DNA of 50,861 nucleotides from the NCBI RefSeq assembly GCF_001665685.1, contig NZ_LZTB01000129.1:1-50861 (forward strand), read 5' to 3'. Below, in pieces: positions 34,439 to 42,368 of this stretch. The position numbers were made by a program, and so were the translations under genes. The notes below the pieces were generated by a model. That model did no database searches and was not told where the DNA came from. It saw only the letters and a list, made by a program, of their open reading frames with translations. The stretch's first letter is position 1; each line of letters starts with the position of its first letter. The DNA is from Mycobacterium sp. 852013-50091_SCH5140682. Lineage in GTDB: Bacteria > Actinomycetota > Actinomycetes > Mycobacteriales > Mycobacteriaceae.

Positions 34439-34957
34439 CTACAGGTACTGTCCGGTGCCCGGGTGCGCCGCTCCGCCGCGGGGTCCGGCGGGCCCGGCCA
34501 TGCCGGGCGGCAGTGCGCCCTGACGCATCTGCTCGAGCTGGGCGCGTGCGGCCATCTGCTGGGCGAACAGCGCGGTCTGAATACCGTGGAAGAGCCCCTC
34601 CAACCAGCCGACCAGCTGAGCCTGGGCGATCCGCAGCTCGGCATCCGACGGGATGGAGTCCTCGGTGAACGGCAGCGTCAGCCGCTCCAGCTCCTCGCGC
34701 AACTCGGGGGCCAGCCCGTCCTCGAGCTCGCGGATGCTGGTCCGGTGGATGTCGCGCAGCCGGTTGCGGCTGGCGTCGTCGAGCGGAGCGGCGCGTACCT
34801 CCTCGAGCAGCTGCTTGATCATCGTGCCGATGCGCATCACCTTGGCCGGCTGCTCGACGAGGTCGGTCAGCGATTTGCCGTCGGCTTCGGCGTCTGCGTC
34901 CTGATCGACGTCGCCCGGCAGGATCTCGATGTTGTCGTCATCGGGGTTGATGCTCAT
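34439..34957 (-). CDS. bpa: Bacterial proteasome activator Bpa/PafE
   Basis: Ring-forming, ATP-independent activator of the 20S proteasome, 172 residues. The four-helix core spans about residues 30-140 (LTDLVEQPAKVMRIGTMIKQLLEEVR, then AQLVGWLEGLFHGIQTALFAQQMAARAQLEQM). A Gly/Pro-rich tail ends GTGQYL; the GQYL C-terminus docks into the proteasome alpha-ring pockets. The acidic N-terminus (DDDNIEILPGDVDQDADAEADG) is flexible. Start overlaps the stop of the upstream Rv3779-like gene by 4 bases. Confidence 0.95.
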   Translation of the reverse strand: MSINPDDDNIEILPGDVDQDADAEADGKSLTDLVEQPAKVMRIGTMIKQLLEEVRAAPLDDASRNRLRDIHRTSIRELEDGLAPELREELERLTLPFTEDSIPSDAELRIAQAQLVGWLEGLFHGIQTALFAQQMAARAQLEQMRQGALPPGMAGPAGPRGGAAHPGTGQYL

Positions 34958-36912
34958 GACCTTCCCGTCGTCTGTTGGTCTCCGCGCCAGCGGTAGATGC
35001 GGTCTTTACCGTCGTCGTAGATCTTCTCCCACGACTTCGACTTGTCTAGCGACACTAGCCCGTCGGGCATGGTGAACCCGCGCACCACCGGTGTGCTGGT
35101 CAGTACGTACTTGATGTTGAGGGCCTTGACGGCCTCGGCAACCCGCGGATCGGTGTCGGCATCGTCGGCGTATGCCCAGAAAATGAACCGGTTATACCCA
35201 GGGCCCTGCTGCACCGGGTAGTCGTAGTGGGTCCACAGCGGGTGCAGCCCGGCGACCGCGTACATCCAGGCACTGCCGTCGGTGTTGGCGTCGCCGATCA
35301 CCGTGGTGTGGGCGTCGGGCAGGCCGGCCAGGTAGGCGAAGGCGCGCAGCTTGTGGTCGGCGACCATCACCTTGTCGTACTTGTCGCCGAACAGGAAGCG
35401 GTGCCGGGGGAAGTAGTGCCACGCCAGCCCGACTGTCACGGCGACCAGCACGACACCTGCGGTGGCCCTGATCACCGTCTGCCGCTGCGTCACGCGGGCC
35501 AGCAGCATCGTCAGGCCCAGTACCAGGGTGCACAACCCGATCGCCGCCATCGGCGCATACAGCATGGTGACCACGGCCGACAACCGACGCGGGTCGCTGT
35601 AGAACAGATCGCTGAACTTGCCGGTGATGACCCCGACAGGGCCGCCGAACGGCGCGCCGGAATGCACGATCGCCACCATCATCAGGGCCCAGACCCCCAA
35701 CGGCCACCAGATCTTCTTGATCAACATGACCAGCCCGCCGATGGCGGCGAGCGCGATCAGGATGTTCTGGATCGGAAAGTCGTTGAGGTGCCGCGTGTGC
35801 TGCACGACCGCGGCGAACAACGAGCGCTTGCGGCCCAGATGGTTGACGAATGCGTGCCCGGCGATGATGTCGGCCTGGTCGGCCACACTGAGGAACTGGG
35901 GCAGCATGACCAGCAGGGCAGGTATCCCCACTATGAGCAGCGTCACGAAGTCGGGCAGCCGGCCGCGCACCGGATTGCGCAAGCATTCCAGCAGCCACCA
36001 CGCTCCCACCAGCAGCGCAGTCACGACACCGCCGGTGATGTGCACCGAGAACACCCCGACCAGGGCCAGGATTGCCAGCGGTATGCGGTCGCGGTGCCGC
36101 AGGGTGGAGGCAACGAGTACGAACGCAGGCACCGCCAGGCCGTAGGCCACCAGGTTCGGTACGGCCGCCACGTCGAACTCGACGTAGGGCACTGCCGTGA
36201 AGGACGCCGTCAGCGCGGCCGCCGTCGCGGCGACGATGGCGGTGCGCGTCGGGCACGTGAGCGGACGCACCATCTTCCAGGCCAGCATCGCGGCGCTGAG
36301 CGGGAACAGCCACACCGATGCCGCGACCGTGCCGATCGTGTACGCGGTGGTCGCCGCGGCCCCTGTGATCTGGCTGTACACCGCGGCCAGCGCGTGGAAC
36401 GCCGACGGGTAGTACAGGATGGCATGGGTCTCGACATTGCGCAGCTCACCCATGTGGGTGGGGGACGCCTGACCGGTCTCGAGGATGAACCGCACGGTGT
36501 TGGCGTGCCACACGGAGTCCCACGTGCTGGGGGCGGACTGCCAGTGCACCAGCCCGGCCACCGCCGCCCACATGATCAGCAGCGCACCGAGCACAACCCC
36601 CGCAGCCACGATCAGAACGGGCCCCCGCGAAGGCGTCAGCTGTTCGGCATCGCGGTCCCGATACCGGCCCAGCAGTCTCCGAAACCCGGCCACAACCGCG
36701 GTTGTGAGGGCCACAGCAAACAGTGCCGTCCACCCATTCCAGGGCACGCCAATGGCGCCGAACGGGACGATGAACAGCGCAACGATGCCGTAGGTCAAGG
36801 CCGGGCCTATCGCCACGGCCGCCGGCAGGGTGAGGCCACCCGCACGTGCGGTCAGCGCCCCGGGTATCACTAGCAACAACAGTGCGATTAGCACTCCGAA
36901 CCCGAAGCCCAC
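34954..36912 (-). CDS. Large membrane protein, Rv3779-like GT-C candidate
   Basis: Integral membrane protein of 652 residues from a GTG. About thirteen hydrophobic helices, beginning VLIALLLLVIPGALTARAGG, with a C-terminal extracytoplasmic region (VMVADHKLRAFAYLAGLPDAH, GDANTDGSAWMYAVAG). Layout resembles GT-C glycosyltransferases; the M. tuberculosis orthologue Rv3779 has been linked to polyprenyl-phospho-mannose formation, from memory. It heads the transcript Rv3779-bpa-wzt-glfT1-wzm, with 4-base overlaps or short gaps, and is divergent from the Rv3778c-like gene. Confidence 0.85.
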   Translation of the reverse strand: MGFGFGVLIALLLLVIPGALTARAGGLTLPAAVAIGPALTYGIVALFIVPFGAIGVPWNGWTALFAVALTTAVVAGFRRLLGRYRDRDAEQLTPSRGPVLIVAAGVVLGALLIMWAAVAGLVHWQSAPSTWDSVWHANTVRFILETGQASPTHMGELRNVETHAILYYPSAFHALAAVYSQITGAAATTAYTIGTVAASVWLFPLSAAMLAWKMVRPLTCPTRTAIVAATAAALTASFTAVPYVEFDVAAVPNLVAYGLAVPAFVLVASTLRHRDRIPLAILALVGVFSVHITGGVVTALLVGAWWLLECLRNPVRGRLPDFVTLLIVGIPALLVMLPQFLSVADQADIIAGHAFVNHLGRKRSLFAAVVQHTRHLNDFPIQNILIALAAIGGLVMLIKKIWWPLGVWALMMVAIVHSGAPFGGPVGVITGKFSDLFYSDPRRLSAVVTMLYAPMAAIGLCTLVLGLTMLLARVTQRQTVIRATAGVVLVAVTVGLAWHYFPRHRFLFGDKYDKVMVADHKLRAFAYLAGLPDAHTTVIGDANTDGSAWMYAVAGLHPLWTHYDYPVQQGPGYNRFIFWAYADDADTDPRVAEAVKALNIKYVLTSTPVVRGFTMPDGLVSLDKSKSWEKIYDDGKDRIYRWRGDQQTTGRS

Positions 36913-37036
36913 TGGACTAGTATGGCTGCCCAGGGCGACCTGGTCCGGCGCGGCCTATGTGGCAGAAACTCGCGGTCGGGCGCTCACTCCGATCGTCTCA
37001 GCTTGTGTTGTTTGCGAACGCTCTAAGGTGGCTGGC

Positions 37037-38233
37037 ATGGCATACGACGTCGCCCGGGTGCGTGGTCTGCATCCGTCGTTGGGCGATGGGTGGGTGCACT
37101 TCGATACCCAGAACGGCATGTTGGTTCCGGACGCGGTGGCGACGACGGTCTCGACCGCATTCCGCGGATCCATGCCCACACCGGTCGGACCCCACCCTTC
37201 GGCTCGCCGCAGTGCGGCCGTTCTCATCGCGGCTCGCCAAGCGGTTGCAGATCTGGTCAACGGGGATCCCCGCGGTGTGGTGCTCGGCCCCGACCGCTCA
37301 CACCTGCTGACCGCGCTGGCCGAGGCCTCATCGGCCCGGGTCGGGCTGGGTTACGAGGTGGTGGTGACGCGCCTCGACGACGAGGCGAACATCGCGCCGT
37401 GGCTGCGGGCCGCGAATCGTTATGGCGCCAAGGTGAAGTGGGCCGAGGTCGACATCGAGACCGGCGAGCTGCCGTCCTGGCAGTGGGAGGGGTTGATCGA
37501 CAAGCCCACTCGACTCGTGGCGATCGCATCGGCGTCGTCGACCCTGGGAACCATCACCGACCTCGGTGAAGTGACCAAACTGACCCACGAGGTAGGTGGG
37601 CTCGTCGTGGTCGACCATTCGGCCGCCGCGCCGTACCGGCTGTTCGATCTCGACGAGACCGACGCCGACGTCGTCGCGCTCAACGCCGTCGAATGGGGTG
37701 GGCCGCCGATCGGCGCACTGGTCTTCCGTGACCCGTCCATCATCGATTCGTTCGGTTCGGTGTCGCTGAACCCGTACGCGACCGGGCCGGAGCGCCTGGA
37801 GATGGGCGTGCATCAGTACGGTCTGCTGGCCGGGGTGGTCGCCAGCATCGAGTACCTGTCCAACCTCGATGAGGCGGCGATGGGCACCCGGCGCGAAAGA
37901 CTGGCCGTGTCAATGCAATCCGCCTCGTCATACCTGAGCCGGCTGTTCGACTATCTGCTGTCGTCGCTGCGCTCACTGCCTTTGGTGATGGTGATCGGCA
38001 GGCCCGAAGCCCACATTCCCGTGTTGAGCTTCGCAGTGCGCGACGTGCCCGCCGAGCGGGTGGTGCAGCGGCTGGCCGACAACGGCATCCTGGCGGTCTC
38101 CAACGTCAACTCACGCGTGCTCGACGTGATCGGCGTCAACGACATCGGTGGCGCGGTGACGGTGGGGCTCGCGCACTACTCGACCATCGCCGAAGTCGAC
38201 CAGCTGGTCCGCGCGCTGGCCTCGCTGGGCTGA
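37037..38233 (+). CDS. Rv3778c-like cysteine-desulfurase-fold protein lacking the PLP lysine
   Basis: Protein of 398 residues, same length as M. tuberculosis Rv3778c. The fold is that of class V aminotransferases/cysteine desulfurases: GPHPSARRSAAVLIAARQAVADLV, the PLP Asp region GGLVVVDHSAAAPY, and IGALVFRDPS. At the place where the family has SGHK the sequence reads VALNAVEWGGPPIGAL; there is no Lys there to bind PLP, and none nearby. The Cys of the active-site loop is also not evident. It may therefore be a non-enzymatic relative. ATG 37037 has the ribosome site AAGGTGG 7 bases before it. It converges with the quinone reductase gene. Confidence 0.85.
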   Translation: MAYDVARVRGLHPSLGDGWVHFDTQNGMLVPDAVATTVSTAFRGSMPTPVGPHPSARRSAAVLIAARQAVADLVNGDPRGVVLGPDRSHLLTALAEASSARVGLGYEVVVTRLDDEANIAPWLRAANRYGAKVKWAEVDIETGELPSWQWEGLIDKPTRLVAIASASSTLGTITDLGEVTKLTHEVGGLVVVDHSAAAPYRLFDLDETDADVVALNAVEWGGPPIGALVFRDPSIIDSFGSVSLNPYATGPERLEMGVHQYGLLAGVVASIEYLSNLDEAAMGTRRERLAVSMQSASSYLSRLFDYLLSSLRSLPLVMVIGRPEAHIPVLSFAVRDVPAERVVQRLADNGILAVSNVNSRVLDVIGVNDIGGAVTVGLAHYSTIAEVDQLVRALASLG

Positions 38234-38266
38234 TTTGTGGCTCCTCGCGTGTGCGGGCTGACCCTT

Positions 38267-39235
38267 CTACACCCGCAACAGCACTTTCCCAGCCACTTCG
38301 CCGGAAGCCAGCAGCCGATGGGCCCGCTGCGCCTGCTGGATCGGCAACTCAGCACCGATGATCGGGCGCACCCGCCCGTCGGCGACCATCGGCCACACGT
38401 TGTCGACGACGGCTGCGACGATCTCGGCCTTGCCGCCCGGGCCGTCCACGGGCCGTGGCCGCAGTGACGTACCGATCACGCCGGCCCGCTTGGCGATGAG
38501 CTTGCCGATGTTCAGCTCGCCTTTCACGCCGCCCTGCATACCGATGATGGCCATCCGGCCGCCGACGGCCAAGGCATCGACGTTGCGGTCCAGGTAGGCC
38601 GCTCCCATGATGTCGAGGATCACGTCAGCGCCGCCCTCAGCCTGCACGACCGCCACGAAATCCTCATCGCGGTAGTTGATGGTGATATCGGCTCCGAGGC
38701 TGCGGCACAGGGCGAGCTTCTCGGCTGAGCCTGCGGTCACCGCGACCCTGGCGCCGAGCGCATGGGCGACCTGGATGGCGTGGGTTCCGATACCGCTGGC
38801 ACCCCCGTGCAGCAGCACGAGATGTCCCGCGGACAAGCCCGCGGTATTTACCAGGTTCGACCACACCGTGCACGCCACCTCGGGCAGGGCGGCAGCCTCG
38901 TCGAGAGTCGTCCCGTCGGGCACCGGCATCACCTGTGCGGCGGGTGCCGCGACGTATTCGGCGTACCCGCCGCCCGCCAACAGCGCGCACACGGGCTGGT
39001 CAACAGCCCAGTCGGTGACCCCGTCGCCGAGGGCCGCGACGACGCCGGAGACCTCCAGTCCGATGGTGTCGCTGGCGCCCGGGGGCGGTGGGTATTTACC
39101 GGCCGCTTGCAGCAAGTCGGCGCGATTGACGCCGGCGACACCAACGCGGATCAAAACCTCACCTTTGCCGGGACTGATGTCAGCGACGTTTTCCCAGGTC
39201 AGCGAGCCGTCCGTGGCGGCCACAATTGCATGCAT
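38267..39235 (-). CDS. NADPH quinone oxidoreductase (Rv3777-like)
   Basis: Zinc-free medium-chain dehydrogenase of 322 residues. GVNRADLLQAAGKYPPPPGASDTIGLEVSG is the quinone reductase signature; the NADPH-binding motif is LLHGGASGIGTHAIQVAHALG with AVTAGSAEKL. It would reduce quinones with NADPH in the cytoplasm. ATG 39235 is chosen; a longer frame to 39328 would run into the divergent MarR gene. MarR lies 67 bases away on the opposite strand. Confidence 0.9.
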   Translation of the reverse strand: MHAIVAATDGSLTWENVADISPGKGEVLIRVGVAGVNRADLLQAAGKYPPPPGASDTIGLEVSGVVAALGDGVTDWAVDQPVCALLAGGGYAEYVAAPAAQVMPVPDGTTLDEAAALPEVACTVWSNLVNTAGLSAGHLVLLHGGASGIGTHAIQVAHALGARVAVTAGSAEKLALCRSLGADITINYRDEDFVAVVQAEGGADVILDIMGAAYLDRNVDALAVGGRMAIIGMQGGVKGELNIGKLIAKRAGVIGTSLRPRPVDGPGGKAEIVAAVVDNVWPMVADGRVRPIIGAELPIQQAQRAHRLLASGEVAGKVLLRV

Positions 39236-39302
39236 TTCTTGAACGCTACAACCCTTCGGTTTCACCCACCCAGCAATACTGACGTCGCTTACGATTGCGC
39301 CC

Positions 39303-39815
39303 ATGTCAGGCATGATTGCCGGGCGCACGGCGGGCGATATGCCGGGCCTGGATATTGCCGAGCAGAGATCGTGGCAGCACTATCTCGACTCGGCCTTGCG
39401 GTTGTACGCGACTCTGAACCGGTCGCTTGTCGATGAGCATCACCTCACGCTCAACGATGTCCGGCTTCTCGACATGCTCGATAAGTCCGCCACCGGATCG
39501 GCACGGATGGGGGACCTGGCCGAGCGCCTGATGTCCCTGCCCAGCCGGGTCACGCGGCAGATCCGTCGGTTGGAGGTGCAGAACCTCGTAACGAGGTGTG
39601 CCAGCCCCGACGACGGCCGCGGCGTGGTCGCAACCATCACCGACGACGGTCGGATGGCGGTGCGGGGCGCGATGGTCACCTACGGGCAGTGCGTCCGTGC
39701 GCACTTCCTCGGCAGGCTGTCGCGGCCCCAGATCGCCGCGATGGGCGAGAACTGCCGCCGCATCAGCGTCGCTCTGCAGTCCGGAGCACCGCCCGCCAAA
39801 CTGGGCCGCGTGTAG
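39303..39815 (+). CDS. MarR-family transcriptional regulator
   Basis: Winged-helix regulator of 170 residues. Helix-turn-helix region: LTLNDVRLLDMLDKSATGSARMGDLAERLMSLPSRVTRQIRRLEVQNLVTRCASPDDGRGVVATIT, where the DDGRG turn is the wing. A dimerising helix precedes it (WQHYLDSALRLYATLNRSLV). It is divergent from the quinone oxidoreductase gene, which makes that gene a natural target. It is followed 19 bases later by tRNA-Ser. Confidence 0.9.
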   Translation: MSGMIAGRTAGDMPGLDIAEQRSWQHYLDSALRLYATLNRSLVDEHHLTLNDVRLLDMLDKSATGSARMGDLAERLMSLPSRVTRQIRRLEVQNLVTRCASPDDGRGVVATITDDGRMAVRGAMVTYGQCVRAHFLGRLSRPQIAAMGENCRRISVALQSGAPPAKLGRV

Positions 39816-39834
39816 ACCCTTTACGCTTATCGGC

Positions 39835-39921
39835 GGTGGCGTGGCAGAGCGGCCTAATGCACTCGCCTTGAAAGCGAGAGTTGGTTAAACCCAACCGGGG
39901 GTTCAAATCCCTCCGCCACCG
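39835..39921 (+). tRNA. tRNA-Ser(TGA)
   Basis: 87-base tRNA with all arms paired. Acceptor stem GGTGGCG with CGCCACC, discriminator G. Anticodon stem CTCGC/GCGAG with loop CTTGAAA, anticodon TGA at 39869-39871. Long variable arm (GTTGGTTAAACCCAAC) as expected for serine, T loop TTCAAAT with stem GGGGG/CCCTC. No encoded CCA. A decayed integrase lies directly downstream, so the 3' end is a likely attachment site. Confidence 0.97.
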
Positions 39922-39980
39922 CTCTTACCAGCGCCGACGCTTGGATCACGGGTCCGCCCGCGGATCACCTCCCGACCGAT

Positions 39981-40000
39981 GTGACACAAGGTGACACATG
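39981..40000 (+). repeat. Tandem 10-base repeat before the integrase
   Basis: GTGACACAAG (39981) is followed by GTGACACATG (39991), one mismatch, 60 bases after the tRNA. It may be a leftover integrase arm-type site or part of a promoter. Confidence 0.5.
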
Positions 40001-40084
40001 AGTTCGGGTATCGGTCCCGAAGCTGTGTCGGCGTGTCGTTCGACGCGGCTGGTCTCACCGAATTTCTACGGTGAGGTAGGACGC

Positions 40085-41205
40085 ATGAAGATCCCGAGTT
40101 ACGTGACTGTGCGCGACTTCGAGTCGGGCCGGCGTTACGAGGTGCGGCTCGAGGTGACCGGCCCCGACGGGGTGCGCCAGCAACAGCGGCGCAGGTTCCG
40201 CACGCTGAAAGAGGCGGTCGACGCGCACGCCACCGTCACCGCGGAACGCGCCGCCGGAACGTTTACCGCACCCTCCGAACTCACCATGAAGGTCGCGTGC
40301 GAGCAGTGGCTCGCCGGCAAGCGGATCAAGCCCACGACACACGCCGCGTACTCCGCCGCGCTCGCTCCGGTGATCGAGAAGTATGGCGACAGACCGGTGC
40401 AGAAGATCGTCAAGGCCGACGTGGAGAAGCTCGTGGTGGAGCTGCGTGGCGGCACCAGACCACGCGGCGTGTGGGCGCGCACCTCCATCAACCCGATGCT
40501 CGCTCGATGGCGCAGCGTGTGAAAGACCTTCAGGCTCAAGGGGTTCTACCGCGGAACGTCATCGACTTGGTGGAGCCGTTATGACGGCCGTCCGGTGCAC
40601 CGGACCTCAAGCTGGACGATGTCCTGTCCGAGGCCGAGGTGGAGCAGCTGGTCGACGCCCACGCGGTGGCCGCCCCCGCGCCCGACGCGGACTGGAAGAC
40701 GGTGCACGAGACCGAGCACGCACGGATGCGCGAAGCCTTCGTGCACCTCGCGCTGCTGGCTCTGCGCCGCGGTGAACTGGCTGGGTAGACCTGCTGCCGA
40801 TCCTGCGGCGGGTGCGACGGGAGCAGCGGGCAATGCGCATGGCCGTCGGTGACCTATGGGAGGGCCGGACGACGGCTACGTGATCGCGCATCCGCACGGT
40901 CGGCCTGTCAGCCCGCGGGCGCTCAACGCGTGGTGGAACCGGCGAGGCACACGGCTGCAACTCTTCTTCACCTGCGCGGGGCACCGACGGCGACCATCGC
41001 GGCGTGGCTCGGGCATACCGCCCGAATCCGAAGGGCACGGACGGTTGGCTGGTCTTCCGCGTCCCGCCTCCCGAACCGGACCCCGCAACGAAGGAGGTGC
41101 GGGGTGACGGTGGACTGGTCCCTCCTGCGCCCGAAGCCGTCAACGAAGAAACGGAAGCCGCGCCCGGAGGAGAGGAGTAGGCCTGGCACGGACCGCCTAG
41201 CGTGA
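40085..41205 (+). pseudogene. Decayed tyrosine integrase next to tRNA-Ser
   Basis: The ATG at 40085 has a good ribosome site (GAGGTAGGA) and starts an arm-binding domain (VRDFESGRRYEVRLEV, RRFRTLKEAVDAH) plus a core-binding domain (WLAGKRIKPTTHAAYSAALAPVIEKYGDRPV). The frame is lost near 40522. Pieces of the catalytic domain appear in other frames: EAFVHLALLALRRGELAG (near 40730-40785), IAHPHGRPVSPRALNAWWNRR (40880-40945) and HTAATLLHLRGAPTATIAAWLGHT (40948-41025), the last being the His-x-x-x...GH end of the active site. At least three frameshifts or deletions separate them. It is a relic of an element once integrated at the tRNA. Confidence 0.85.
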
Positions 41206-41227
41206 CCAGGGTTGCGGCTTATGCTCA

Positions 41228-41870
41228 GTGTTTGTGCGCACGGTGTTTCATCAGCAACTCGACGACCTGAGGGCCGGGATCGCTGGGCTGTGTGAGCGCA
41301 CCGGGGCGACGATGTCCGATGCCACAGCTGCCTTGCTGCAACCGAATCTGCAGTTAGCCGAAGAGGTCATCGACCGCTACGGCGACATCAACCACGAATG
41401 CTCTCGGCTGGAAGCCGAGGCATTCACGCTGCTGGCGCGCCAAGCCCCGGTGGCCGGAGATCTGCGGGCGGTGGTCAGCGCCCTCAAGGATGTCGCTGAC
41501 ATGCAACGCATGGGCGCGCTCGCGACTCATATCGCGCGGATCGCGCGGCGGCGCCACCCTCATGTCGCCGTGCCTGTTGATGTCGTCGCCCATTTCTCGG
41601 AGATGGGTCGCATCGCGGTGCGCATCACTGAAGACACGAAACACGTCGTGCTCTGCGGTGATCCCGAACAGGCTGCGCGCCGATGACGAAACGATGGACG
41701 AGCTGCACAAGCAGCTGTTCACCACGGTGATGGACCCGGCGTGGATCCACGACACCGCCGCTGCGGTCGATGTGACGCTGCTCAGCCGGTATTACGAACG
41801 GTTCGCCGATCATGCCGTGGAGGTCGCCGACCGCGTCATCTACCAAACAACCGGAGCCCGTCAGCACTGA
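41228..41870 (+). pseudogene. phoU: Frameshifted phosphate regulator PhoU
   Basis: GTG at 41228 starts MFVRTVFHQQLDDLRAGIAGLCERTG. PhoU repeats continue with LAEEVIDRYGDINHECSRLEAEAFTLLARQAPVAGDLRAVVSALKDVADMQRMG, then stop after GDPEQAARR near 41686. The remainder continues in another frame: RADDETMDELHKQLFTTVMDPAWIHDTAAAVDVTLLSRYYERFADHAVEVADRVIYQTTG (to 41870), exactly where PhoU would continue. A one-base insertion or two-base loss near 41670-41684 explains it. Either a real mutation or a sequencing error. PhoU normally dampens Pst phosphate uptake; no pst genes are in the window. Confidence 0.85.
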
Positions 41871-42368
41871 CATTCAGCAGTGCGGCGCATACCCAGTCCG
41901 GGGCTGTCCGGTGCATGAAGGGGTTGTGGGCTGACGGGCCCGCTACTCCCAGGCAAGTGGGCCGCACGGCCAGCCGGCGGCCGAAGTCGTCGACGCCCGG
42001 CACTGTGGCTGTGCCTTCGACGGCGGCGATCGCGCTGCGCAGCGGGATGTAGCGGTCCCGGCGACCCACATCGGCAGGATCGAGTCCGGCCATGGCCAGC
42101 AGCACCGGCGGATCACCGCCGTGGGACGTGGTGAGCGTGTCGAACCCTGTCAAGCACGACCCCACGACCCACGGATCAGCTGCATGTCCAGAATGGTCAA
42201 AAACGTGTCCGGCAAAGTCAAGACGAGCGCACGCCGGATGCTGCAGAGTGGTTGCCCGGGTCGGGGGACCGACGGTGATGTTGGCTGGCCCGCTGACTCG
42301 TGCGGGTGAAGAGTAGGTCTACGACAGGACCGCCCGGGGTGGCGGCTCGTGCCAGGAAAGGTGCCCCC
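41871..42368. other. Unassigned stretch with a possible gene relic
   Basis: No convincing gene. The minus strand carries an open frame (42165 down to 41836) reading MAGLDPADVGRRDRYIPL and RPTCLGVAGPSAHNPFMHR, which looks protein-like in composition but matches nothing I know and overlaps the phoU end. It may be a broken gene. The stretch just before 42369 is the promoter and leader of the arylsulfatase. Confidence 0.35.
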
